Shown here in pieces: positions 20,119 through 29,817 of a DNA stretch of 64,000 nucleotides. Below the pieces are notes generated by a model that saw only the letters and a list, made by a program, of their open reading frames with translations, was not told the DNA's origin and made no database searches. The position numbers and the translations under genes are program-made. This stretch comes from Croceicoccus marinus (GTDB lineage Bacteria; Pseudomonadota; Alphaproteobacteria; Sphingomonadales; Sphingomonadaceae): positions 831,501-895,500 of the forward strand of contig NZ_CP019602.1 of NCBI RefSeq assembly GCF_001661675.2. The letters run 5' to 3'. Within the stretch, counting starts at the first letter, position 1; every line of letters starts with the position of its first letter.

Positions 20119-20862
20119 ATGAAGGGCTACCTCGCGACAGGCGCGATCATTGCGGCAGCGCTTGCGTCGGCTGCGCCGGCACATGCGGAGATCGTCGAAC
20201 TGGAGGATGACTTCTTCGTCGTCCGTCACGCTGCGACAGTTTCCGTCAGCCGCGACGAGGCCTGGGATGCGCTGCTCTCTCCATCCGGTTGGTGGAACGC
20301 GGAGCACAGCTTTTCCGGTAGCGCCGAGAATTTCTCGCTCGAACCCGAGGCAGGCGGATGCTTCTGCGAGGTACTTCCGGCGAGTGACGAGCGACCGGCA
20401 ACCGGCAGCGTTCGCCACCTCGAGGTTGTGCTTGTCGATCCCGGACGGTTGCTGCGACTGAGCGGCGCGCTTGGTCCGTTGCAAAGGGAGCCGCTGAGCG
20501 GGGTTCTAACGATCACGGTCGAGCCTGTCGCCGAGGGAACGCGCATGCAGTTCGAATATGCGGTGGGCGGTCCCTCCCGCCTGGAACTGCCAGTGATCGC
20601 GCCTGCGGTCGACGCGGTGATCGGCGACCAGTTGTCGCGCCTGGCCGCAACCCTGGGTGATGAACCTACCGGCGGGACCAAACTACCGGAACAGCCCGCC
20701 GAACGATCCGCGCAGGTAGGAAGCACAAGATCCGCTTCGTCGATCCAGACCATCGAACCCGATGACCTGATGCCGGAAGCATCCGATCAGAACGGCGATC
20801 AGTCTGACGACGCCGCATCCCGGGGCATCGGAGAAGACTTCCTTGCGGACGGGACCGGTTAG
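20119..20862 (+). CDS. exported SRPBCC (START/AHSA1-like) domain protein
   Basis: 247 residues from the ATG at 20119. A signal peptide (MKGYLATGAIIAAALASAAPAHA) is followed by a domain whose spacing (VSVSRDEAWDALLSPSGWWN, FSLEPEAGGCFCEVLP, GVLTITVEPVAEGTRMQFEY) resembles SRPBCC hydrophobic-pocket proteins. The last 60 or so residues are Ser/Asp/Gln-rich and likely disordered. No ligand can be named. It lies between adk and rpsM, where many bacteria keep infA, rpmJ or map, and probably shares transcription with adk. Confidence 0.7.
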   Translation: MKGYLATGAIIAAALASAAPAHAEIVELEDDFFVVRHAATVSVSRDEAWDALLSPSGWWNAEHSFSGSAENFSLEPEAGGCFCEVLPASDERPATGSVRHLEVVLVDPGRLLRLSGALGPLQREPLSGVLTITVEPVAEGTRMQFEYAVGGPSRLELPVIAPAVDAVIGDQLSRLAATLGDEPTGGTKLPEQPAERSAQVGSTRSASSIQTIEPDDLMPEASDQNGDQSDDAASRGIGEDFLADGTG

Positions 20863-21180
20863 CCGATTGAAGCGCGACCGAGAGATTCAATTTGGTCTGC
20901 TTTATTACCAAACATTTTACAGGTTTGCGCGATACGCTATTGTGACAGCGCGCCTGCAGCCCCGACAGGCATTGACAGCTATGTCGAATCTGCGTAAGCG
21001 CGCCCCTCGCTCGTCCTTAATTGACAGTGGTCCGGCCGGATCGCGTGATCACGCGTTCCTTTCCGGGCTTTTGCCGTTTGGGCAAATTGCCATTCTGGCG
21101 CGGGCGATACGCGATGAGATAGGGGCCGCGTTCTGCACTGGTGCAGGATCCGCGCAACCCCTGTGGAGCAGGAGATTTTT
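20863..21180 (+). other. gene-free gap before rpsM
   Basis: A 318-nt stretch without a gene. It contains TTGACA at 20972 and again at 21021, either of which could be a -35 for an alpha-operon promoter. Neither is followed by a good -10. No hairpin stands out. Confidence 0.4.
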
Positions 21181-21549
21181 GTGGCTCGTATTGCCGGGGT
21201 GAACATCCCCACCAACAAGCGCGTGATCGTGGCGCTTACCTATATTCACGGTATCGGTCCGAAGTCGGCCGTCGACATTGCCGACAAGCTTGGCATTGAT
21301 CATGCGCGCCGTGTGCAGGACCTGACTGACGCCGAAGTCCTTCAGATCCGTGAAGCCATCGACGCCGAATATACGGTCGAAGGTGACCTTCGCCGCGAAA
21401 CCGCGATGAACATCAAGCGCCTGATGGACCTGGCCTGCTATCGCGGTCTGCGTCATCGTAAGGGTCTGCCCGTTCGCGGCCAGCGCACCCACACCAACGC
21501 CCGTACCCGCAAGGGCAAGGCCAAGCCGATCGCCGGCAAGAAGAAGTAA
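21181..21549 (+). CDS. rpsM: 30S ribosomal protein S13
   Basis: 122 residues. The GTG at 21181 gives the conserved start (M)[20 protein letters not shown] with GCAGGAGA upstream; the ATG six codons earlier adds non-family residues. It contains [20 protein letters not shown] and the basic tail [18 protein letters not shown], which contacts tRNAs. It is first gene of the alpha block. Confidence 0.97.
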   Translation: MARIAGVNIPTNKRVIVALTYIHGIGPKSAVDIADKLGIDHARRVQDLTDAEVLQIREAIDAEYTVEGDLRRETAMNIKRLMDLACYRGLRHRKGLPVRGQRTHTNARTRKGKAKPIAGKKK

Positions 21550-21599
21550 TTCACTGCCTTCGGTAGCGAATTTCTTCCACTAGATCAGGATACGAGACA

Positions 21600-21989
21600 A
21601 TGGCACGCGAACCTCAGCGCATCAAACGGCGCGAGCGCAAGAATATCTCCAGCGGCGTCGCGCATGTGAACGCCAGCTTCAACAACACTATGATCACCAT
21701 CACCGATGCGCAGGGCAATGCGATCAGCTGGTCCTCGGCCGGCATGATGGGCTTCAAGGGTAGCCGCAAGTCGACTCCCTATGCGGCCCAGGTTGCTGCC
21801 GACGATGCTGGCAAGAAGGCCGCCGAACACGGCGTTCGCACCCTCGAGGTCGAGGTGAAGGGTCCCGGTTCGGGCCGCGAGAGCGCGCTGCGTGCTCTGC
21901 AGGCGGTGGGCTTCACGATCACCTCGATCCGCGACGTGACCCCGATCCCGCACAACGGCGTTCGTCCGTCGAAGCGTCGTCGCGTCTGA
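21600..21989 (+). CDS. rpsK: 30S ribosomal protein S11
   Basis: 129 residues, [20 protein letters not shown]. It contains [20 protein letters not shown], the [16 protein letters not shown] stretch and the C-terminal [13 protein letters not shown]. It forms part of the platform near the E site. Fifty bases separate it from rpsM and about 110 from rpoA. Confidence 0.98.
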   Translation: MAREPQRIKRRERKNISSGVAHVNASFNNTMITITDAQGNAISWSSAGMMGFKGSRKSTPYAAQVAADDAGKKAAEHGVRTLEVEVKGPGSGRESALRALQAVGFTITSIRDVTPIPHNGVRPSKRRRV

Positions 21990-22100
21990 TTCTGGCCAGC
22001 GGGGCGAAGGATCCACGCCCCGCTTGTCCGACCTGCCCTTGGCCAATGCCGCGCCCTCACGCAGCGGATGGCCACCCAAGAACAAACCCAGGGGAAGCCC

Positions 22101-23159
22101 ATGTCCGTCAATATGAAGAACTGGCAGGAACTGAAGAAACCCAACAATCTCGAGATCAAGGGGCAGGGCGATGCCAAGCGCCGTGCGACCTTCGTGGCCG
22201 AGCCTCTGGAGCGTGGCTTCGGCCTGACGCTCGGCAACGCGCTGCGCCGGGTGCTGCTGTCCTCGCTGCAGGGCGCGGCCGTCACCTCGATCAAGATCGA
22301 CAACGTCCTCCACGAGTTTTCGTCGCTTGCCGGCGTTCGCGAGGACATCACCGACATCGTGCTGAACATCAAGCAGGTCGCGCTGAAGATGGAAGGCGAG
22401 GGCGCCAAGCGTCTGAACCTTTCGGTGACCGGTCCTGCTGAAGTGACTGCCGGCGACATCCAGGTGACGGGCGATATCGAGGTTTTGAATAAGAACCTCG
22501 TCATCTGCCACCTCGACGAAGGCGCGACGCTGAACATGGAGCTGACCGCGGACACGGGTAAGGGCTACAGCCCCGCCGTGGCCAATCGACCGGCGGATGC
22601 GCCGATCGGTCTGATCCCGATCGACTCGCTGTATTCGCCGGTGCGTCAGGTCAGCTACAAGGTCGAGAATGCGCGCGTCGGCCAGGAACTCGACTACGAC
22701 AAGCTGTCGCTGACCGTCGAAACCGACGGCACGGTGACGCCTGAAGATGCGGTGGCCTATGCTGCGCGCATCCTGCAGGATCAGCTCGCGCTGTTCGTGC
22801 ATTTCGAGGAAGGCATTCCGCAGGGCGCTCCGCAGACTGCCGGTACGGCAGCCGTTGCTCCCGAGGAATCGGACGCCAACCAGCTCAACCGCTACCTTCT
22901 CAAGAAGGTCGACGAGCTGGAGCTTTCGGTGCGCTCGGCCAACTGCCTCAAGAACGACAACATCATCTATATTGGCGATCTGGTGCAGAAGACGGAGGCG
23001 GAAATGCTCCGTACCCCGAACTTCGGCCGCAAGTCGCTGAACGAGATCAAGGAAGTTCTTTCTTCGATGGGTCTGCGCCTTGGCATGGACATCCCGGGCT
23101 GGCCGCCCGAGAACATCGAGGAAATGGCCAAGAAGCTCGAACAAGAGCTTCTGGGCTGA
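22101..23159 (+). CDS. rpoA: RNA polymerase subunit alpha
   Basis: 352 residues from the ATG at 22101 ([20 protein letters not shown]) with AGGGGAAG upstream; an in-frame ATG at 22068 is less likely. The dimerising N-terminal domain has [20 protein letters not shown]. After a linker, the C-terminal domain has [20 protein letters not shown] and [19 protein letters not shown], the helices that touch UP elements and activators. Confidence 0.98.
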   Translation: MSVNMKNWQELKKPNNLEIKGQGDAKRRATFVAEPLERGFGLTLGNALRRVLLSSLQGAAVTSIKIDNVLHEFSSLAGVREDITDIVLNIKQVALKMEGEGAKRLNLSVTGPAEVTAGDIQVTGDIEVLNKNLVICHLDEGATLNMELTADTGKGYSPAVANRPADAPIGLIPIDSLYSPVRQVSYKVENARVGQELDYDKLSLTVETDGTVTPEDAVAYAARILQDQLALFVHFEEGIPQGAPQTAGTAAVAPEESDANQLNRYLLKKVDELELSVRSANCLKNDNIIYIGDLVQKTEAEMLRTPNFGRKSLNEIKEVLSSMGLRLGMDIPGWPPENIEEMAKKLEQELLG

Positions 23160-23276
23160 CACCAGATTCCCGCCTCGGCGACGGTCGGGGCGGGAAACCG
23201 GGTTTCGGGCTGACCGGATACTGCAGCCAGGATCGGGGTACCTTGCACGGCCCCCCTACGAACGAAGGAATGATTT

Positions 23277-23699
23277 ATGCGTCACAAAATGTCGGGGCGT
23301 AAGCTCCAGCGCAAGACCGGCCACCGCAACGCGCTTCTGCGCAATATGGCCGCGGCTCTGATCAAGCACGAGCAGATCAAGACCACCACGCCCAAGGCGC
23401 GCGAACTGCGTCCCTATGTCGAAAAGCTGATTACGCTGGCGAAGCGTGGCGGTCTGTCGAACCGCCGTCTGGCGCACAGCCGCCTGCTCGACGATGCGCA
23501 GCTGGCCAAGCTGTTCGACGTTCTGGCAGAGCGTTATGCCGACCGCGACGGTGGCTATACGCGCATCATCAAGGCAGGCATCCGCGCTTCGGACGCCGCG
23601 CCCATCGCGATCATCGAACTCGTCGACCGCGATGTCGAGGCCAAGGGCCAGGACAGCGGTCCGGTGATGAATGACGAGGAGGAGTACGAGGAGGCCTGA
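23277..23699 (+). CDS. rplQ: 50S ribosomal protein L17
   Basis: 140 residues, [20 protein letters not shown], with [20 protein letters not shown]. It has a short acidic tail ([10 protein letters not shown]). It is the last gene of the alpha block and is closed by a strong terminator. Confidence 0.98.
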   Translation: MRHKMSGRKLQRKTGHRNALLRNMAAALIKHEQIKTTTPKARELRPYVEKLITLAKRGGLSNRRLAHSRLLDDAQLAKLFDVLAERYADRDGGYTRIIKAGIRASDAAPIAIIELVDRDVEAKGQDSGPVMNDEEEYEEA

Positions 23700-23730
23700 G
23701 CCACTTCGTTTCCCATTCGGAAATTCGCCA

Positions 23731-23765
23731 AAGGGCGCCGGCAGCACGACTGCCGGCGCCCTTTT
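23731..23765 (+). terminator. rho-independent terminator after rplQ
   Basis: Perfect 14-bp stem AAGGGCGCCGGCAG (23731-23744) with its complement (23750-23763), loop CACGA, then TTTTCAATTT. It marks the end of the ribosomal region. Confidence 0.92.
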
Positions 23766-23835
23766 CAATTTCCATCCGGGCCCGGCCATACGGTTGCATC
23801 GGTAACTTGATCGCGTCGCAAATGGTCCTAACATC

Positions 23836-26016
23836 ATGGGGATGAGCAAACTCACTTCACGCAGCCTGGGCTGGCTGCTCGCCACTGCCTTGTCGACGAC
23901 CATGCCGGTACACGCGCAGGAGCCGGTGCCGATCACGAACGCAAAGGAAGCCAGCTTGCCATCCTACCCCGAGACCCGGCGCGACGATGTCGTGGAGACG
24001 ATCTTCGGTACAAACGTCGCTGACCCTTATCGCTGGCTGGAAGCCGACGTGCGCAACAGCGCCGATGTCGCAGACTGGGTCGCGCGGCAGAGCGCCTTCA
24101 CCGATGCCTATCTCGCGACGCTGAATGAACGGGAATGGTTTGCTGCCAAGCTTGGCGAGATGCTCGATTACGAGCGCTTCGGCATTCCCGAGAAGAAGGG
24201 TGGCTTGCTGTTCTACACCTACAACCCCGGCCTTGCCGATCAGGATGTCCTGCTGATGAAGCCCATGTCCGGCGATGTGCTGGATGGCAACGGTCAGGTT
24301 CTACTGGACCCGAACGAATGGTCGGATGACGGAACGGTAGCGCTCGCCGGCTGGAATCCCTCTGCGCAAGCAAAGATATTGTCGTACCAGGTGCAGGAAG
24401 CCGGTAGCGACTGGAACACGATCGAATTCCTCGACCTTGCGACAGGTCAGAAGCTTGCCGACAGGATAGAGTGGGTCAAGACGGGCGGCGCCCAATGGAT
24501 CGACGACAGGCGCTTCGTCTATTCGCGCTTCCCCGAGCCTGCGGAGGGCGACGACTTCCAGGTCGCCAATCGCAATCAGCAAATCTGGATGCACGTGCTG
24601 GGACAGCCTCAATCGGCCGACAGGTTGATCTATGCTACGCCGGATCGGCCTTCGATGCTGCACGGCGCATCGGTCAGTGCCGATGGCCGCTGGCTTTTCA
24701 TCTACAGCCAGGACGGATCCGTGCCGGGCAACGAATTGCGTATCCTTCCAGTCGAAGATCTCGCCGCAGAGCCGATCGTTGTCGCGGATACGATGGACCA
24801 TCAGTGGGAAGTGATTGAGGCAGTGGGCGACACTGTCATCCTGCGCACCGACAAGGACGCGCCGCTCTACAGGCTGATGTCGCTCGACCTCTCCGCCGGG
24901 CAGCCGCAGGTTGAGGAACTGATCGCGCAAGGCCAGCACAACATGGATGCCGCGCGGGTAATGGGTGACCGCATCGTCATTGACTACCTCGAGGATGTGA
25001 AATCGCGGCTGCGCTTGTTCACGCTTGACGGGAAGCCAGCCGGCGAAGTTGGCTTGCCCGGCATCGGCTCGGTCGCAGGCCTTTCGGGCGAACCGGGCGA
25101 AAGCGAGGCCTGGTTCGGCTTCAGCTCCTTCAATCGCCCGCCCGAGGTCTATCGCCTGGATTTGGCTACGGGAGATAGCCGATCGATCGTCGACCGCACC
25201 CTGGGCTTCGATCCCGAGCAATTCGTCGTCGAGCAGGTGTTCTACCCCTCTGCGGACGATACCCGGATCCCGATGTTCATCGTGAAGCGGGCGGACGTGA
25301 CCGGGCCGGCGCCGACGCTGCTCTACGCCTATGGCGGTTTCAACGTGTCGCTTCCGCCCAGTTTTTCGTCCACGCGGATGGCTTGGCTACAGGCGGGGGG
25401 CGTTTTTGCCCTGGCGAATATCAGGGGCGGCGGCGAATATGGCAGCGCGTGGCACGATGCCGCACGCGGCCCGAAACGAGAGAACGCCTTCGCCGATTTC
25501 ATCGCGGCAGGCGAATGGCTGAAAGCCAATGGCGTCACCGGCGGCAACCAGCTGGCGATTCAGGGCGGATCCAACGGCGGGCTCTTGATGGGCGTGGTGA
25601 CCAATCGCCGGCCCGACCTGTTCGATGTCGTGAACGCCGACGTGGGCGTGATGGACATGCTTCGCTTCGACCGTTGGGGTTATGGCCGGGCCTGGGCAGC
25701 CGATTACGGCTTCCCCGATGTCGAGGAGGATTTCCACGTCCTTCGCAGCTATTCGCCCTATCACAATGTTCCGGCGTCAGGCGATTACCCGGCGATCCTG
25801 GTGACGACGGCGGATACCGACGACCGGGTGATCCCAGGCCACAGCTTCAAATATGCCGCCGCGTTGCAGCATGCAGAACTAGGAAACTCCCCGCATCTCA
25901 TCCGGATCGAAACCCGCGCCGGACACGGAGCGGGCATGCCGGTCTCGAAAATAATCGGGAAGAATGCCGACGTACTGGGTTTCCTGGCGCATTGGACCGA
26001 TCTGCAACCGGACTGA
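23836..26016 (+). CDS. periplasmic prolyl oligopeptidase (peptidase family S9A)
   Basis: 726 residues. A signal peptide (MSKLTSRSLGWLLATALSTTMPVHAQ) is followed by the S9A N-terminal DPYRWLEADVRNSADVADWV, a seven-bladed propeller and the alpha/beta-hydrolase domain. Catalytic residues are visible: Ser in GGSNGG (about residue 579), Asp in DTDDRV, His in RAGHGAGMP. YGGFNVSLPPSF and NIRGGGEYGSAWHDA are also typical. It cuts after Pro in peptides. ATG codons at 23836 and 23842 are both possible; ribosome sites are weak. It is a single-gene unit after the rplQ terminator. Confidence 0.93.
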   Translation: MGMSKLTSRSLGWLLATALSTTMPVHAQEPVPITNAKEASLPSYPETRRDDVVETIFGTNVADPYRWLEADVRNSADVADWVARQSAFTDAYLATLNEREWFAAKLGEMLDYERFGIPEKKGGLLFYTYNPGLADQDVLLMKPMSGDVLDGNGQVLLDPNEWSDDGTVALAGWNPSAQAKILSYQVQEAGSDWNTIEFLDLATGQKLADRIEWVKTGGAQWIDDRRFVYSRFPEPAEGDDFQVANRNQQIWMHVLGQPQSADRLIYATPDRPSMLHGASVSADGRWLFIYSQDGSVPGNELRILPVEDLAAEPIVVADTMDHQWEVIEAVGDTVILRTDKDAPLYRLMSLDLSAGQPQVEELIAQGQHNMDAARVMGDRIVIDYLEDVKSRLRLFTLDGKPAGEVGLPGIGSVAGLSGEPGESEAWFGFSSFNRPPEVYRLDLATGDSRSIVDRTLGFDPEQFVVEQVFYPSADDTRIPMFIVKRADVTGPAPTLLYAYGGFNVSLPPSFSSTRMAWLQAGGVFALANIRGGGEYGSAWHDAARGPKRENAFADFIAAGEWLKANGVTGGNQLAIQGGSNGGLLMGVVTNRRPDLFDVVNADVGVMDMLRFDRWGYGRAWAADYGFPDVEEDFHVLRSYSPYHNVPASGDYPAILVTTADTDDRVIPGHSFKYAAALQHAELGNSPHLIRIETRAGHGAGMPVSKIIGKNADVLGFLAHWTDLQPD

Positions 26017-26148
26017 TTTCCTACGTTCAGAAAATGCGATATGAATATTAACAGTTTCTGACAACGGGGTTCAGCGGCCCCCAACGCGTGATGCTCTATC
26101 ATCTTCGTCGAACTCTTAAATTCGACCGAAGCGAAAGGAGCACACGCG

Positions 26149-26706
26149 ATGAACCGACTGGCAAAGGCCATGGTGGCCACGACATCGGCGGGAGCAATGA
26201 TACTGGCGGGGGTAAGCCCTGCCTTGGCGGGTCCCTATGACCGGGACGACGGCATCGATGCCGGCGATATCATCGCGGGTGCGCTCATCATCGGGGGTAT
26301 CGCGGCAGTCGCGGGTGCGTTCGACGGGAACGACGACTACCGCTATCGGGACCGCCGCTATGACGACCGCCGATACCGCGATCGCGACTACCGGCGGTTG
26401 AATTCACGCGCAGCGGTGGAACGCTGCGTGCGTGTTGCGGAGCAACAGGCCTATCGGGCGGGCTACCGCCAAGTCAAGGTCACCGATATTCGCGATGTCG
26501 ATCGCAAGAGCTATGGCTACAAGATTAAGGGCCGGATCGCCGTCGATGAAGGGTATCGCGGTGGCCGCTATGGTCGCGGCTGGGGCGGGGATTACCGTGG
26601 CTGGAACAATTCGATGCGTGGCTGGGACAGCGGCAAGTTCTCGTGCAAGGTCGACGGGCGCGGTGTTCGCGATCTTGACTACAGCGGCGTGCGCGGGCTT
26701 CGATGA
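26149..26706 (+). CDS. small exported Arg/Asp/Tyr-rich protein, copy 1
   Basis: 185 residues; AAAGGAG precedes the ATG. A signal peptide ending ALA-GPYD is followed by a Gly/Ala-rich hydrophobic segment (DIIAGALIIGGIAAVAGAF), a string of RYRDRRYDDR-type repeats and a C-terminal domain with two cysteines (AVERCVRVAEQQAY and KFSCKVDGRGVRDL). The next gene has the same layout. I recognise no function. The glycine-zipper-like segment suggests membrane or envelope association. Confidence 0.75.
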   Translation: MNRLAKAMVATTSAGAMILAGVSPALAGPYDRDDGIDAGDIIAGALIIGGIAAVAGAFDGNDDYRYRDRRYDDRRYRDRDYRRLNSRAAVERCVRVAEQQAYRAGYRQVKVTDIRDVDRKSYGYKIKGRIAVDEGYRGGRYGRGWGGDYRGWNNSMRGWDSGKFSCKVDGRGVRDLDYSGVRGLR

Positions 26707-26793
26707 TTGTCCGCGGGGCAGCGCTGGTATTGGTTCAGCATTGGTCAAGCGGCAAAGGTGGAACCTTCACGGCAACGCAAGACAGGGGTTTGA

Positions 26794-27606
26794 ATGATGG
26801 CAAGACATGTCCGGCTTCTGGCGCTGCCGCCCTTGATGGCTATCCTCGGACTGGCGCTGCCCGCTCAGGCCGCGCCGCTTGATCGGCAGAGCCTCCCGCC
26901 GACCAGCCATCTGTCCGTTCTTCGCGATGGGGGCGTCGCGAACGGATGGGACCGTGATCGCTATCACCGCAGATACCGGCACGGTCGTTATGACAACGGC
27001 TTCGGCCTTGGCGACGTGCTCACCGGCATCGTGCTGATCGGAGGGGCCGTGGCCATCGCAAACGCCATATCGAACGACGACGACGATCGAGAGCGCTACC
27101 CCGATCGTTATCCCTATCCTCGCGATGCCGATGCCTATCCCGACGATCGGTACGCGCCCGATCGCGCCTATGACAGCCAGGCAGAGATGCAAGGCGCGAT
27201 TGACCGCTGCGTCTCCAGTGTCGAACGCGACGACAGGGTAGCCACCGTCGATGTGGCTTCGCGGGTACTGAATGGCTGGACCATTGAGGGTTCATTGCGC
27301 GACGGCGGTCTGTACCGCTGCGAGATCGATTCCTTCGGCGACATTCGCGACATCAGCATCGACGGGCAGGATTTCTCCTCGTGGGAGCAGGGCGCTCGCC
27401 AGCCTTCGTCCTATGGCCGGGAGGGAGACGATTACTACGCACGGGCGCGGGCGAGGCAAGGCATGGGAACGCCGGACGCACGGCCCGGCAATATGGCGCC
27501 GGTAGACGACTGGTCCAGAGATAGCGACACGCAGGACTGGCAGCGCGGCGAGGCAGACGACCGTTATGAAACGACCGGCGATCCGGTGATCGCGTCCGCG
27601 CGCTGA
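26794..27606 (+). CDS. small exported Arg/Asp/Tyr-rich protein, copy 2
   Basis: 270 residues. The order of parts matches the previous gene: signal peptide (ending AQA-APL), DRDRYHRRYRH repeats, a Gly-rich hydrophobic segment (VLTGIVLIGGAVAIANAI), an Asp/Tyr/Arg/Pro string and a domain with two cysteines (AIDRCVSSVERDD, LYRCEIDSFGDIRDIS). A long hydrophilic tail is extra. It is a diverged tandem paralogue by layout. The stop abuts the convergent gene at 27607. Confidence 0.75.
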   Translation: MMARHVRLLALPPLMAILGLALPAQAAPLDRQSLPPTSHLSVLRDGGVANGWDRDRYHRRYRHGRYDNGFGLGDVLTGIVLIGGAVAIANAISNDDDDRERYPDRYPYPRDADAYPDDRYAPDRAYDSQAEMQGAIDRCVSSVERDDRVATVDVASRVLNGWTIEGSLRDGGLYRCEIDSFGDIRDISIDGQDFSSWEQGARQPSSYGREGDDYYARARARQGMGTPDARPGNMAPVDDWSRDSDTQDWQRGEADDRYETTGDPVIASAR

Positions 27607-28230
27607 TCACTCGGCCTTTGCGGGCCGGTCGCGGGCATAGGCGGGCAGTTCGATCCGCCAGATCATGGCAGCGCCCCTCAACCCGAAGCCGGCTGCGCTG
27701 GCTAGCAAAAGCGCAAGCAGGCGCTGCATGCCCATTTCCAGAGCAATGAGGCTGACGGACGCCGACAGGGCCGCTGCGGTGACGTAAAGCTCCGGTCGCA
27801 TCAGGATCGACGGAACCCCGGCCAGCACGTCGCGGATGATTCCTCCCACGCAGCCAGAGATCACGCCCAGGACGATCGCAGGCAGCGGCTGCACGCCATA
27901 TTCCACGGCCTTGGCAGTGCCCAGCGCGGCGAAGGCGGCCAGACCTGCGGCATCGGCCCATTCCAGGACCTTTTCGCGCCACCAGCGGCCGGGGGTGAAC
28001 CAGACGGCAAGCGCGGACATCATGATCACCAGCGCGACCAACCTGTCCTCCAGCCACTCGGCACGCACGCCCAGAAGCAAATCGCGCAGCGATCCGCCGC
28101 CGACCCCGGTGATCAGCGCGAAGAAGCAGGCGGTGACGAATGTCTGGCACAGGCGCGTGGCCGCCAGCGCGCCTGAGACCGCGAACACGGCCACGCCCGC
28201 CAGTTCAAGCACGGTTACGGGGGTCACCAT
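27607..28230 (-). CDS. TRIC/UPF0126-family membrane protein
   Basis: 207 residues with about seven membrane segments. Two related halves each carry a Gly-rich motif: ALITGVGGGSLRDLLLG and GVISGCVGGIIRDVLAGVP. This repeated GGxxRD pattern marks the UPF0126 family, prokaryotic relatives of TRIC cation channels. The natural substrate is not established. It is transcribed away from lpdA's terminator at 28295. The start MVTPVTVLELAGVAVFAVSG is the only good one. Confidence 0.85.
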   Translation of the reverse strand: MVTPVTVLELAGVAVFAVSGALAATRLCQTFVTACFFALITGVGGGSLRDLLLGVRAEWLEDRLVALVIMMSALAVWFTPGRWWREKVLEWADAAGLAAFAALGTAKAVEYGVQPLPAIVLGVISGCVGGIIRDVLAGVPSILMRPELYVTAAALSASVSLIALEMGMQRLLALLLASAAGFGLRGAAMIWRIELPAYARDRPAKAE

Positions 28231-28294
28231 CCTTCAGCTCCCTGAAAAGGTTCTATCGCGGGGACGATCCGATATCGTCCTGCCGCCCTGAACG

Positions 28295-28334
28295 AAAAAC
28301 CTCCGCCGCTGATACCAGCGTGCGGAGGTCTTTT
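28295..28334 (-). terminator. terminator after lpdA
   Basis: Stem ACCTCCGC-CGCTG with CAGCG-(T)-GCGGAGGT (28299-28329), loop ATAC. On the minus strand it is followed by TTTTT, closing the mdh-lpdA block. It also has TTTT on the plus side. Confidence 0.85.
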
Positions 28335-28385
28335 CCTTACAGCAAACCGATCGCCTTTTCGGGATCGGCCAGCTCTTTGCCGCGA

Positions 28386-29789
28386 TCAGATGTGGATCGG
28401 CAGGCCCTTCACACCCATGGCCGCTTCCTTGACGGCTTCCGAGTGAGTGGGGTGTGCGTGGCAGGTATACGCGATGTCCTCGCTCGTCGCGCCGAATTCC
28501 ATCGCCTGCGCGACCTGGGCGATCATGGTGCCGGCCAGGCTGGCGATGATCCAGGCGCCCAGCACGCGATCGGTCTCTGCGTCGGCGATGATCTTCACGA
28601 AGCCATCGGGTTCGCGATTGGTCTTGGCCCGGCTGTTGGCCATCATCGGGAACTTGAAAGACTTGACCGTATGGCCCGCTTCCTTCGCAGCGGCCTCGGT
28701 CATGCCCACGCCGGCGAACTCGGGCATGGTGTAGACCACAGTCGGAATGACGGCATGGTTCACGATGCCGACTTCACCCGCAATGTTCTCGGCAACGGCC
28801 AGACCCTCGTCCTCGGCCTTGTGCGCAAGCATCAGGCCGGGCACGCAATCGCCGATCGCCCAGACGCCTTCGACCTTGGTGGCGAAGTCGTGGTCGATCT
28901 CGATCTGGCCGCGCTGGTTGGTTTCCAGCCCGATAGCCTCAAGGTTCAGGCCGTCAGTGTTGGGCCTGCGTCCGATCGCCACCAGGACGGCATCGGCCTC
29001 CATCGTCTCGGCATCGCCGCCGGCAGACGGTTCGATGGTCAGCGTCGCCTTGCCATCCTTGACCGTAGCGCCGGTGACCTTGGTCGAAAGCTTCAGCTCC
29101 AGGCCCTGCTTCTTGAAGACCTTGGCGGCCTCCTTGCGGACATCGTCGTCCATGCCGGGCAGCAGCTTGTCGAGGAATTCGACAACCGTGACCCTTGCGC
29201 CCAGCCTGCGCCACACGCTGCCAAGCTCAAGCCCGATCACGCCGCCGCCGATCACCACCATGTGTTCGGGGACCTTGGGCAGCTTCAGCGCGCCGGTGCT
29301 GTCGACGATCACACCGCCGTCATTGTCGACCTCGACGCCGGGAAGCGGCGTTACCGACGATCCGGTCGCGATTACGATGTCCTTGGCGGTGTAATCCTTG
29401 CCATCCACCTTGATCGTGCTGGCATCGACGAAACTGCCCTTGCCCTTGATCCAGGTGACCTTGTTCTTCTTGAACAGGAACTCGATGCCGCCGGTCAGCT
29501 CCTTAACGGCCGTCATCTTCTCGCCCATCATGGCGTCGAGATCGAGCGACACGTCCTTGGCGATCACGCCGAACTTGGCCATCGTGCCATGTGCAGCCTC
29601 GTCGAACAGTTCCGATCCGTGCAGCAGCGCCTTGGAAGGGATGCAGCCGACATTGAGGCAGGTGCCGCCCAGCGTCTCGCGGCTTTCGACGCAAGCGGTC
29701 TTCAGCCCCAGCTGCGCGGCGCGGATAGCCGCCACATAACCGCCGGGACCGGCACCGATCACGATAACGTCGAAGTCTGTTTCAGCCAT
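28386..29789 (-). CDS. lpdA: dihydrolipoyl dehydrogenase (E3)
   Basis: 467 residues. The FAD motif is VIGAGPGGYVAAIRAAQLG near the N-terminus. The redox disulfide lies in GGTCLNVGCIPSKALL. The NAD motif is VIGGGVIGLELGSVWRRLG, and the C-terminal catalytic His/Glu are in HAHPTHSEAVKEAA. It reoxidises the lipoyl arm of SucB and passes electrons to NAD+. It lies 28 bases after sucB and is last in the block. Confidence 0.97.
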   Translation of the reverse strand: MAETDFDVIVIGAGPGGYVAAIRAAQLGLKTACVESRETLGGTCLNVGCIPSKALLHGSELFDEAAHGTMAKFGVIAKDVSLDLDAMMGEKMTAVKELTGGIEFLFKKNKVTWIKGKGSFVDASTIKVDGKDYTAKDIVIATGSSVTPLPGVEVDNDGGVIVDSTGALKLPKVPEHMVVIGGGVIGLELGSVWRRLGARVTVVEFLDKLLPGMDDDVRKEAAKVFKKQGLELKLSTKVTGATVKDGKATLTIEPSAGGDAETMEADAVLVAIGRRPNTDGLNLEAIGLETNQRGQIEIDHDFATKVEGVWAIGDCVPGLMLAHKAEDEGLAVAENIAGEVGIVNHAVIPTVVYTMPEFAGVGMTEAAAKEAGHTVKSFKFPMMANSRAKTNREPDGFVKIIADAETDRVLGAWIIASLAGTMIAQVAQAMEFGATSEDIAYTCHAHPTHSEAVKEAAMGVKGLPIHI

Positions 29790-29817
29790 GATTTCAGTCT
29801 CTTTTATCGTCTGGCTA

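Noticed and set aside
20972..21049. TTGACA hexamers at 20972 and 21021 as rpsM promoters
   Set aside because: No acceptable -10 at 16-18 nt from either; reported only as part of the gap description.
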